Positions 56,528-63,179 of a stretch of 64,000 bases of DNA are shown here, one piece after another. The notes below the pieces were generated by a model that saw only the letters and a program-made list of their open reading frames with translations, searched no databases and was not told where the DNA came from. Source of the DNA: Microbacterium sp. (lineage in GTDB: Bacteria > Actinomycetota > Actinomycetes > Actinomycetales > Microbacteriaceae); NCBI GenBank assembly GCA_029239165.1, contig JAQZBG010000002.1, forward strand, positions 1 through 64,000. The letters run 5' to 3'. The position numbers and the translations under genes were made by a program. Position 1 is the first letter of the stretch; every line of letters begins with the position of its first letter.

Positions 56528-57190
56528 TCAGTTGGCGTCGACGGCCGGCATGATGACGCGCGCCAGGAGAGCCGGCGGGATGGCGTCAAAGTGCCATGAC
56601 ACAGCCTCACGTTCGCCAGTGGCGTAGTCGATGACATAGGAGTGATCGGGGTTAGCGGCCCAATCGGTGCCCGTGGCGTCAAACCGCACACCATCCCGGC
56701 GGACCGCGGCGACTAGCTCCGCCATGGTGTCGAATTCGAGGGCGTCATCCTCCACGCGGTGAGGGGTGGCGTCCACGTTGAAGGTATCCCCGGGGGTGGC
56801 GTCATCCTCCCCCACGTACTCAAAGTATCGGGCGGCGATACGTGTAGCGGTGTACGTGCGGGGTCCCACGGGGGCAGGCGTGGCGGCCGGCACGGGGTCA
56901 GCATCCACCATCAACGGATGCACACCATCGACGCGATAGACGGGCTGGCCTACTCCATCCATGCCGACAAACTCACCCCGTTCACCGAAGGTCATGCGTG
57001 CAGCGGCACCAGCGACAGCGGGTGACACATTCGCCGGCGCGGTGAATCGCGTGCCCGTACCATCCAGGGTCACGGTGCCACGCGCGCGGGCATCCACCAC
57101 AGCATCAAGCGTCACACCGCACGCCACCTCCACAGCGGATAAGGCGAAGGAGTCAGCGGGCCGGGCGGGGGTTTCGGTGGGGTTGTTCAT
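56528..57190 (-). CDS. Unknown 220-residue protein
   Basis: Ala/Thr/Val-rich with beta pattern (GVTLDAVVDARARGTVTL), a Pro linker, and aromatic C-terminal half (YVIDYATGEREAVSWHF). Likely leaderless: TATCAT lies six bases before the ATG. Not recognised. Confidence 0.65.
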   Translation of the reverse strand: MNNPTETPARPADSFALSAVEVACGVTLDAVVDARARGTVTLDGTGTRFTAPANVSPAVAGAAARMTFGERGEFVGMDGVGQPVYRVDGVHPLMVDADPVPAATPAPVGPRTYTATRIAARYFEYVGEDDATPGDTFNVDATPHRVEDDALEFDTMAELVAAVRRDGVRFDATGTDWAANPDHSYVIDYATGEREAVSWHFDAIPPALLARVIMPAVDAN

Positions 57191-57230
57191 GGTTCAATGA
57201 TACCACGGATCACACATTTATCTAGATAAA
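57191..57230 (-). promoter_or_regulatory. Leftward promoter overlapped by perfect palindrome
   Basis: On the minus strand TATCAT (57202-57197) is six bases from the ATG at 57190. TTTATCTAGATAAA (57217-57230) is a perfect 14-bp palindrome over the -35 position. A repressor here would block the promoter. Confidence 0.75.
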
Positions 57231-57427
57231 ATACGCGATCCGGCTAAGCAATTTCCACGCCAGAACGGGCACGGTCACCCCCACCACGGCCGGCACCACA
57301 CACCACCACCAACCACGCCGGCACCTTGAGTCCAAACCACTCAAGTTGCCCACAGCGGCGCGGAGGCGGAATGGGGTGGGGCGCACCCGCACACGATTTT
57401 TCTTTCCCCTCCCGATCGAGCGACCGC

Positions 57428-57440
57428 TACCATCACCCCT
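57428..57440 (+). promoter_or_regulatory. Leaderless promoter of the solitary membrane-protein gene
   Basis: TACCAT (57428-57433), seven bases, ATG at 57441. No convincing -35 and no operator palindrome in between. The spacing matches leaderless promoters of actinobacteria. Confidence 0.65.
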
Positions 57441-57695
57441 ATGAAGATCGCCGGCATCATCCTCACCGCCCTCGGTGTCCTCCCCCTCATCGCCTTCCTG
57501 GCGAGCGTCGTGGCCCTGCTCAGCAACATCGCTCAGGTCGGCCTCCCGACAGCCATGGCGAACTACGCGCTCCTGCCCGTCATCACCTTCCCCGGCTTCG
57601 CCATGTTCCTCACCGGCGTCATCCTGCTCATCGTCGCCCGCGGCCGCTCCCCCAAGGCCGCCCAAGCCCCTCAGCAGCTCCAGCCCACGCCGTAG
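57441..57695 (+). CDS. Two-span membrane protein, solitary gene
   Basis: The 84-residue protein has two transmembrane segments (about 3-28 and 41-66) and a Pro/Gln-rich cytoplasmic tail. It has its own promoter and its own terminator and is not linked to any other gene. The absence of an operator at its promoter is compatible with expression in lysogens, for example for superinfection exclusion; that is inference. Confidence 0.75.
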   Translation: MKIAGIILTALGVLPLIAFLASVVALLSNIAQVGLPTAMANYALLPVITFPGFAMFLTGVILLIVARGRSPKAAQAPQQLQPTP

Positions 57696-57707
57696 ACTCC
57701 GGCTCAC

Positions 57708-57740
57708 GCCCCCGACTGGTCCTCTCTCCCGGTCGGGGGC
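57708..57740 (+). terminator. Terminator of the solitary membrane-protein gene
   Basis: A perfect nine-bp stem GCCCCCGAC/GTCGGGGGC (57708-57716 with 57732-57740) with a 15-base loop, followed by TTCGTC. It insulates this gene from the rightward early operon. Confidence 0.75.
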
Positions 57741-57832
57741 TTCGTCATACCCGGGCGCAGCCCGCTCCTTCCGAAACCACTCGGCCCTCCGCCTTATCAA
57801 CGCCGAACATCAGCCATCGCCTAATTTTTCTT

Positions 57833-57884
57833 CCAAATTAAGCGGGGCTCGCACCTTGTTAGCTAGCTAAATCCTCGGTAACCT
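57833..57884 (+). promoter_or_regulatory. Promoter-operator module for the rightward early operon
   Basis: TTGTTA (57856-57861), 17 bases, TAACCT (57879-57884). TTAGCTAGCTAAAT (57859-57872) overlaps the -35 and spacer. The segment 57833-57872 is the inverse-oriented near copy of 40422-40461. The transcript would start about 165 bases before the first gene. Confidence 0.8.
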
Positions 57885-58055
57885 GGACCTATTCGGGCCC
57901 GCAACTCAGCCCAACCGCCAGGTGCGAAGCCCATCCCGCACCTCAACCGCCCCTTCATCGGCCGGTTCTCACACCACCTTCCGCGAACACCCGCCGCACA
58001 CCGCCCTCGAGGCGCGACGCCGGCGCCCGCACCGTCCAGAGAGAGGACCACCGCC
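57885..58055 (+). other. Leader region of the rightward early operon
   Basis: About 165 bases between the promoter and the first gene with no convincing ORF. C-rich on this strand. Ends with GAGAGAGG, the ribosome-binding site of the following gene. Could act as an untranslated regulatory leader; no known riboswitch recognised. Confidence 0.5.
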
Positions 58056-58358
58056 ATCTCCGCATACCCGTTCGTACTCACGGCCACCGCCTACACGCAA
58101 GCCGAGCTGCTGCTGTTCGCCGACGACGCCGAAGCCGCCCACCAACTGCTCCACGAGCGCACCGACGAGCTGATCGACGCCATCCACGCGAAGCACCCCG
58201 CGCTGCGGGACGCCGACGGCATCCTCTTCCAGCTGAACGTCGAAGGCGCCTACGGCTACCAGGTGATCGGCGACAACGCCCTCACCCCCGGCCTCGTCCG
58301 CCTCTCCACCACCGAGCACGACTGCGCCGACCACGACCACGAGGAGAACCACGCATGA
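58056..58358 (+). CDS. Unknown 100-residue protein with possible ATC start
   Basis: An open frame with GAGAGAGG nine bases before ATC TCC GCA TAC. It would read (M)SAYPFVLTATAY from a rare ATC start. There is no ATG, GTG or TTG in frame near the N-terminus. The body is helical (YTQAELLLFADDAEAAHQLL) with a histidine-rich end. It overlaps the next gene (ATGA). Either a non-canonical start or a start-codon mutation or sequencing error. Confidence 0.65.
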   Translation: MSAYPFVLTATAYTQAELLLFADDAEAAHQLLHERTDELIDAIHAKHPALRDADGILFQLNVEGAYGYQVIGDNALTPGLVRLSTTEHDCADHDHEENHA

Positions 58359-59113
58359 CCCGCGAATCCCGCAAGCAGCTCGAGGAGAGGCTCGCCTCGG
58401 CCCTCACCGAGAACAGCAAGCTCAGCAACAAGTACTCCTACGCCTCGATCAAGCTCGACGCGCTCGGCTACGACTACGAGGAGCGACCGCTCTCGTTCAC
58501 CACCCACAACGGCGAGACGACCGAGCCCCACTGGGTGCTCTCCGAAGGCGCCGCCGCCGAGCAGCGCGCCAAGGCCGAAGCGGCCGCCGCCCAGCACGAG
58601 AAGGACATCGCCGCCGCCATCGAGAACACGCGGCGCGACACCCTCACCGCCGTGATCGACGCCCTGGGCATCAAGGGCTACGCCAACGGCGGTTACCTCG
58701 TCATCGGCCGCCCCTTCCAGGCCACGACACACGACACCGACCGCTTCTGGTCCGATCTGCAGACCGCCCTCGCCGTCCGCGTCGAGAAGAAGACCGCCGA
58801 CGAACGCGCCGCCATCGCACGCCGGGTCAAGGACCTCACGCGGCCCACCCTGATCGGCGGCATCGCCCCCCTCACCCCGGCGGAGATGCCCCGCTTCGAC
58901 CATGTGACCATCTCCGGCGACGCGATCTCCGCCGCGATGGCCCGCCCGGACGGCAAGGACCGCAGCGCCCCCGGACCCCAGGGTCCTCCCGGCGCACAAG
59001 GCCCCGCCGGCCCGAGCGGCCTCGTCGCCCTCGCCCCTGAGTCGATCGAGCACCTCGCGAAGGCGCTGCGCGCCGAGACGAAGCCCGCCAAGAAGAAGGG
59101 CGGCCAGAAGTGA
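58355..59113 (+). CDS. Unknown 252-residue protein, coiled coil plus collagen-like stretch
   Basis: The N-terminal half has charged coiled coil around LEERLASALTENSKLSNKY and AEAAAAQHEKDIAAAIENT. A short collagen-like run GPQGPPGAQGPAGPSG lies near residues 207-225. The tail is Lys-rich. The protein is found in an early operon, where collagen-like segments are unexpected. No family recognised. Confidence 0.7.
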   Translation: MTRESRKQLEERLASALTENSKLSNKYSYASIKLDALGYDYEERPLSFTTHNGETTEPHWVLSEGAAAEQRAKAEAAAAQHEKDIAAAIENTRRDTLTAVIDALGIKGYANGGYLVIGRPFQATTHDTDRFWSDLQTALAVRVEKKTADERAAIARRVKDLTRPTLIGGIAPLTPAEMPRFDHVTISGDAISAAMARPDGKDRSAPGPQGPPGAQGPAGPSGLVALAPESIEHLAKALRAETKPAKKKGGQK

Positions 59114-59289
59114 CCGCCCGTGGCGTGGAGCTCTACTGGCTTGCTGCGCTGGCTGTGCTCTTCATCGTTGGCCTTGTGCTCCCGAACAACGAAGGCGTCA
59201 TCCTGACGCAGTGGTTCGCAATGGCCGCGGCCGTGTTCTACGGCGGCATCGACTTCATCGTCCAAGCGATCGAGCGGGGGCCGAAGTGA
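59110..59289 (+). CDS. Small two-span membrane protein, 59 residues
   Basis: GTG start in GTGA overlap. Two hydrophobic segments (YWLAALAVLFIVGLVL and FAMAAAVFYGGIDFIV) with a short polar turn. GTGA also overlaps the next gene. Role unknown. Confidence 0.7.
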   Translation: MTARGVELYWLAALAVLFIVGLVLPNNEGVILTQWFAMAAAVFYGGIDFIVQAIERGPK

Positions 59290-59735
59290 GGATCCTCGAC
59301 TACCGCCCCCACGCCGGCAAGACCACGGAGCTCGTCGAGCTCATGCTCGAGCCGGGCAACGAGGACGTGATCTACGTCGCCCCCACCATCGCCCAGGCCG
59401 ACAATGCGAGTCGCATCGCCGCCCGGATCCTCCTGCAGCGCATCTCTGACCTGCTCGGCTACGACCTGACGGCCCTCGCGGGCCGAATGGAGACCCGCGG
59501 CCCGAAGCTCCGCCGCCGGTTCCTCGCCGCGCACCAGGTCGTCAATCGACCCCGCCTCGCCGCCGGCTCCCGCTTCGTCGTCGACGAAACGGATGGGGTG
59601 CTGGGCGGCCTCCTCGGCGGCACGATCCTCGCCGCGGCGCTCACCAGCGACAAGGCCGCGGCCGAGCACAAGGCCGACCGGGACGCCGTCTTCCTCGACC
59701 AGCACGTCGGCCCGAGGAAGCTGTACGCGCTGTGA
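59286..59735 (+). CDS. Short P-loop protein (helicase-like fragment)
   Basis: The 149-residue protein begins with RPHAGKTTEL, a P-loop, and later has RFVVDETDG, a Walker B-like strand. These are the first two helicase motifs; the rest of an SF1/SF2 core is missing. It may be a reduced ATPase or a regulator. GTG start in GTGA overlap. Confidence 0.65.
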   Translation: MRILDYRPHAGKTTELVELMLEPGNEDVIYVAPTIAQADNASRIAARILLQRISDLLGYDLTALAGRMETRGPKLRRRFLAAHQVVNRPRLAAGSRFVVDETDGVLGGLLGGTILAAALTSDKAAAEHKADRDAVFLDQHVGPRKLYAL

Positions 59736-59959
59736 CCGCCGCATCCGCCGACGCGAAGCTCGTCGCGCGTGCCCTCAACAACCTCGCCACCGCCCAGCAG
59801 GAGGTCGCGAAGCAGGCCCGCGCCGCCAACCTGCTGAACCTCGCCCGGTTCGACTACGCCGACCGCGAGGGCCGCGCCCTCTACCTCCCCGTGCCCGTCG
59901 CCGGCGTGCACCTCGACGCCGCCACACTCCTCCTCACCGAAGGGAACACTCCCGCATGA
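59732..59959 (+). CDS. Unknown 75-residue protein
   Basis: GTG start in GTGA overlap. Helical (AKLVARALNNLATAQQEVA) then a beta end. Not recognised. Confidence 0.65.
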   Translation: MTAASADAKLVARALNNLATAQQEVAKQARAANLLNLARFDYADREGRALYLPVPVAGVHLDAATLLLTEGNTPA

Positions 59960-60228
59960 ACCCCACCATCGACCCCGCGGTGATCGCCGTCATCGACGCC
60001 GCCATCGAAGGCCTGCGCACCACCGAAGCGAACTTCGCCGCCCAGGTGACCAGCCTCGACAACGCGCTCGACGATGCCCGCTCGCAGGGCACCCAGGCCA
60101 CGGCCGACCGCGAGGAGCTCGAGGCCGCCCGCGACGCGCTTTACGCCGCGCTCGGCTACGTCCCGCCGGCGCCCGAGCCGGAGCCCACCCCCGAGGAGTC
60201 GCCCGACTACGACGAGTCGCAGCCGTGA
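59956..60228 (+). CDS. Unknown 90-residue protein, coiled coil
   Basis: Helical, with LRTTEANFAAQVTSLDNALD and REELEAARDALYAALG, then a Pro/Glu/Asp-rich tail. ATGA overlap with the preceding gene. Possibly dimeric. Confidence 0.65.
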   Translation: MNPTIDPAVIAVIDAAIEGLRTTEANFAAQVTSLDNALDDARSQGTQATADREELEAARDALYAALGYVPPAPEPEPTPEESPDYDESQP

Positions 60229-60632
60229 CCTCCCGCCGCCGGCGCCAGACCCGAGCCCTCGCCGCCCCGTTCACCGGAACCGACCCGTCCGTGCACAACT
60301 TCCGCGTCGCCGTGCGCAAGGCCCGCCGGAAGGCGGAGCTGGCGCGCATCGAGCGCATGCGCCTCTCGGCACTGCGGGGCCTGCACGCGTTCACGAAGCT
60401 GCAAGAGGCATTCCGGGCCGCCGGCGGAGCGTTCGCAGCGTTCCAGGGCTCGGTCGGTCGCAGCTTCGCCCAGCAGATCGAGGCCCGCAGCGACCACGAA
60501 CGTCGCCTCGCCATCGTCGACGAGTCCCCAGGCGTCCGCGACGAGATCATGCTCGCCCTGAAGGCGCGCTACGGCGCCGGGCTCACGGTCGTGCACCCCA
60601 CCCGCCCGATGACCACCCTCCACAACGCCTGA
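60225..60632 (+). CDS. Unknown basic 135-residue protein
   Basis: Arg-rich N-terminus (TSRRRRQTR) and helical body (RKARRKAELARIERM). GTG start in GTGA overlap. Likely nucleic-acid binding. Confidence 0.65.
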   Translation: MTSRRRRQTRALAAPFTGTDPSVHNFRVAVRKARRKAELARIERMRLSALRGLHAFTKLQEAFRAAGGAFAAFQGSVGRSFAQQIEARSDHERRLAIVDESPGVRDEIMLALKARYGAGLTVVHPTRPMTTLHNA

Positions 60633-60639
60633 CCACCCC

Positions 60640-60669
60640 AGCTAGTCCAGAGAGAGGAAATAGCTAGCA
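60640..60669 (+). promoter_or_regulatory. Half-operator between ribosome-binding site and start codon
   Basis: GAGAGAGG (60650-60657) is followed by TAGCTAGC (60661-60668) and the ATG at 60670. Upstream is a partial AGCTAG. A bound protein would sit on the translation start. It is a partial match only. Confidence 0.45.
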
Positions 60670-60843
60670 ATGAGCGTCACCCCGTACACACCCCGAACGC
60701 CGCTGCAGACGGAGATCTCGAGGCTCGGCGCCCGCGCCGCCTTCCAGATCGCATCCGCGAAGCGCGAGATCCGCGAGTCGAAGGACGAGACCTTCACGAA
60801 CACCATCGAGATCGACGAGAACGGCAAGGAGGTCTGGCAGTGA
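60670..60843 (+). CDS. Unknown 57-residue protein
   Basis: Starts after GAGAGAGG. Mixed composition with a helical centre (GARAAFQIASAKREIRESK) and acidic end. GTGA overlap with the next gene. Confidence 0.65.
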   Translation: MSVTPYTPRTPLQTEISRLGARAAFQIASAKREIRESKDETFTNTIEIDENGKEVWQ

Positions 60844-61046
60844 GCCGCGACGCAGGCGACCTGATCGAGGACGCAGGCGAAGCGCTCTCCGGCATCGACG
60901 GGGACTACCTCGACGACCTCGAGGCGCACATCAGCGTCGCGCCGGCCGCCGACGACCCGAGCACGCTCGTCATCGAGATCACCTACGCGGACGGCCAGGC
61001 CGCGACGCTCGAGGCGAAGCTGACCGTGACGGAGGTGGCCCAGTGA
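60840..61046 (+). CDS. Unknown acidic 68-residue protein
   Basis: GTG start in GTGA overlap. Acidic N-terminal half (DLIEDAGEALSGIDGDYLDD), beta C-terminal half (LVIEITYADG). Not recognised. Confidence 0.65.
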   Translation: MSRDAGDLIEDAGEALSGIDGDYLDDLEAHISVAPAADDPSTLVIEITYADGQAATLEAKLTVTEVAQ

Positions 61047-61264
61047 GCGCCGTCAACGTCACGGTCGAGGAGTTCCTCTGGGTCCGCGAGAAGGTCGCCC
61101 AGGCCCTCAAGGAGGACTCTTCCACCCAGGTGCCCACCCGAGTCCGCCAGGCCGAGAACCTGATGCGTGACGGCTTCATCGACATGGCCGCCGTCCTCGA
61201 GCGCCGCAATCCCACCACCCCCGCCGAGCAGCCGGCGGATCCCACCGAAGGAGCCGCCGAGTGA
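61043..61264 (+). CDS. Unknown 73-residue protein
   Basis: Helical (EEFLWVREKVAQALK; RQAENLMRDGFIDMAAVLE) with a Pro/Ala/Glu tail. GTG start in GTGA overlap. Confidence 0.65.
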   Translation: MSAVNVTVEEFLWVREKVAQALKEDSSTQVPTRVRQAENLMRDGFIDMAAVLERRNPTTPAEQPADPTEGAAE

Positions 61265-61530
61265 GCGACCGCATCCACAAGTCCATCGCCCTCCCCCAGG
61301 GCTACAAGGCCCACCCGGCCACGATCGCGGCCGCCGTCGCCGCGGCGCTCACGGAGCTCGAGGACAAGGTGAAGGCCCGCGGTCTCCGCCCCGTCTGGGA
61401 CACCGTCGAGATCTCCACCGAGACCGACATCATCGAGAACCGCACCCTCGGCGGCGAGACCGACGCCACCCACGTCACCACCGGCGAGGTCTCCGTGCTC
61501 GCCGTCGACCCCCAGGAGGTCCAGGCATGA
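61261..61530 (+). CDS. Unknown 89-residue protein
   Basis: GTG start in GTGA overlap. N-terminal helix, then beta strands around VWDTVEISTETDIIEN. Not recognised. Confidence 0.65.
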   Translation: MSDRIHKSIALPQGYKAHPATIAAAVAAALTELEDKVKARGLRPVWDTVEISTETDIIENRTLGGETDATHVTTGEVSVLAVDPQEVQA

Positions 61531-61784
61531 CCATGCTCGACAGCGAGACCATCAACGTCCTCAACGCTCTCGAGGCCCTCGAAGCGACCGGCCCGGTGTG
61601 GCGCGTAACGCTCGAGGTGAGCGAGAAGGGTGACTTCAGCGACTCCGTCCGCTACGGCACCCAGTTCGCGCCCGAGTTCACGATCAACCCGTCCGAGATG
61701 GGCGCGATCATCGCCAACACCATCCATCAGCACGAGGGCTTCACCCTCCCGCCCCAGACGCTCGCAAAGGAGCCCACCGCATGA
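61527..61784 (+). CDS. Unknown 85-residue protein
   Basis: ATGA overlap. Helix INVLNALEALEAT, then strand RVTLEVSEKGDFSDS. No family recognised; overlaps the MazG-like gene by four bases. Confidence 0.65.
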   Translation: MTMLDSETINVLNALEALEATGPVWRVTLEVSEKGDFSDSVRYGTQFAPEFTINPSEMGAIIANTIHQHEGFTLPPQTLAKEPTA

Positions 61785-62338
61785 CCACCATCGACACCGA
61801 CTACGAGTTCCAGGTCCTCAACTCCCTCCAGGTCGATGCGATCCGCTCGCTGCAGAAGCTCATCGGCGCCGGCAACGCCGAGAAGGGCTTCCACAACGAG
61901 GGGCGCGAGATCCTCGGGCTGCCGCAGTTCCTCTCGGGCGCACACCCCGAACCCGGGTTCTTCCATCGCCTGATCGCGAAGATCGTGAAGCTGGTCCCTG
62001 CGCTCGAGCGCAACTACTGGACCGCCCGTCTCTCCCTCATCACGACCGAGGTGGCCGAGGCGATCGAGGAGCTCCGCAACGGCCGTGGCGTCACCGAGAC
62101 GTGGTTCTCTGCGAAGACCGCCATCGGCACGATCGCGTGGAACGCTGGCGAGGAGCCCAACCTCATCCTCCCGGAGGGCGTCATCGGCAAGCCCGAGGGC
62201 GTGCCCTCGGAGGTCGTCGACGTGGTCGTCCGCTCCTTCGACTTCGCCGAAGAGGCGCAGTTCGACCTGGCCGAGATTCTCGACCGGAAGCTCGCGTACA
62301 ACGCCTCCCGCGGCAAGATGCACGGGCGGAAGTTCTGA
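61781..62338 (+). CDS. MazG-like nucleotide pyrophosphohydrolase
   Basis: The 185-residue protein has the MazG fold signatures: helix EVAEAIEELRNG with metal-binding glutamates, then VPSEVVDVVVRSFDFAEE, and the C-terminal KLAYNASRGKMHGRKF. Phage MazG proteins hydrolyse NTPs or (p)ppGpp and so delay the host stress response. It overlaps its neighbours by four bases. Confidence 0.82.
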   Translation: MTTIDTDYEFQVLNSLQVDAIRSLQKLIGAGNAEKGFHNEGREILGLPQFLSGAHPEPGFFHRLIAKIVKLVPALERNYWTARLSLITTEVAEAIEELRNGRGVTETWFSAKTAIGTIAWNAGEEPNLILPEGVIGKPEGVPSEVVDVVVRSFDFAEEAQFDLAEILDRKLAYNASRGKMHGRKF

Positions 62339-62553
62339 GCCCTCAGATCGCGGTCGGCCAGACCTGGCGCCGTAACCGCGACGGACGCCTCGCGAAGGTG
62401 GTCGGGATCACCGACAACGCGCGCGGAGATGTCCTCGCGCTCGCCTACCGTTACGTCGACGACAACGGCACCTTCACCTCGCCCCGCCGCGAGAACCTCC
62501 CGTACACCTTCACCCGCAGCTACACCCTCACCGACAAGGAGAACGCCACATGA
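62335..62553 (+). CDS. Unknown 72-residue protein with probable CTG start
   Basis: The frame begins at CTG, overlapping the MazG-like stop as CTGA, in the same way as the GTGA/ATGA overlaps around it. Downstream is IAVGQTWRRNRDGRLAKVVGI, a compact beta domain found in many small phage proteins. A GTG 21 codons further in would cut that domain in half. Translation by coupling from a CTG is the simplest reading. Confidence 0.6.
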   Translation: MSPQIAVGQTWRRNRDGRLAKVVGITDNARGDVLALAYRYVDDNGTFTSPRRENLPYTFTRSYTLTDKENAT

Positions 62554-63179
62554 GGCGCATCACCAAGACCATCGCGGCCATCGCCGCCGCCGGCGCGCTC
62601 GTCCTCGGACTCGCCGCCTGTGACGGCGCCGCCCCGGCTCCCACCACGCGCGATTCGCAGCTCGCCGAGTCCGAAGCGAACTTCGAGTCCCGTCGCGCCC
62701 CCGACGTGACCGGCGACGCCGAGTACCAGAACTACATCAAGGCGCAGGAGGAGGTCTACGACGACCCCGCCAGCATCATCTGGTGCACCGCCGCCTTCCC
62801 GAGCGCCGCAGCCCCGATCTTCACGGTCCCGATCGCCGGCAAGCTCACCTCCAGCTCCGTCTCGTTCTACCCGAACCAGACGCTCGAGCGCGCCGACCTG
62901 GGCGAGTACAACGGCGACATCCTCGTCGAGGCCCAGTCCGTCGACGGCATGTACCACGGCAGCCCCGGCCCCTACCGCTACGGCTTCACGCCGGGCGGCC
63001 AGTACGTCGACTTCACTGGCCTCTCGACCTTCTGCACCACCGCTCTCACCGAGTTCCAGCGCCAGACGCTCGAGGTGTCGGCGGCCGCGGACAACGGCGT
63101 CACCGACCAGGCCGAAGAGGCGCTGCGCAACGGCGACCCGACCAAGGCGCAGGAGATCACCGATGGCGCTGCTGGATAA
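62550..63179 (+). CDS. Lipoprotein, 209 residues
   Basis: Signal peptide with KTIAAIAAAGALVLGLAAC, where C24 follows a lipobox LAAC. The mature protein has a second Cys pair (WCTAA, FCTTA) and beta-rich middle (FTVPIAGKLTSSSVSFYP). It would be anchored outside the membrane. Roles such as superinfection exclusion are possible, without direct evidence. It overlaps the next gene by 17 bases. Confidence 0.8.
   Translation: MRRITKTIAAIAAAGALVLGLAACDGAAPAPTTRDSQLAESEANFESRRAPDVTGDAEYQNYIKAQEEVYDDPASIIWCTAAFPSAAAPIFTVPIAGKLTSSSVSFYPNQTLERADLGEYNGDILVEAQSVDGMYHGSPGPYRYGFTPGGQYVDFTGLSTFCTTALTEFQRQTLEVSAAADNGVTDQAEEALRNGDPTKAQEITDGAAG

Noticed and set aside
57693-57698. TAGACT at the stop of the solitary membrane gene as a ninth late promoter
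   Set aside because: Overlaps a stop codon, is followed at once by a terminator, and no gene begins after it; the ACCCC block is absent.
57922-58173. Plus-strand frame covering the early leader
   Set aside because: Ser/Pro/Arg-rich low-complexity product; the other frame with GAGAGAGG and sensible protein overlaps it.
63168-63178. GCTGGATAAC at 63.17 kb as another operator
   Set aside because: It lies within overlapping coding sequence and matches only the weak variant; likely chance.
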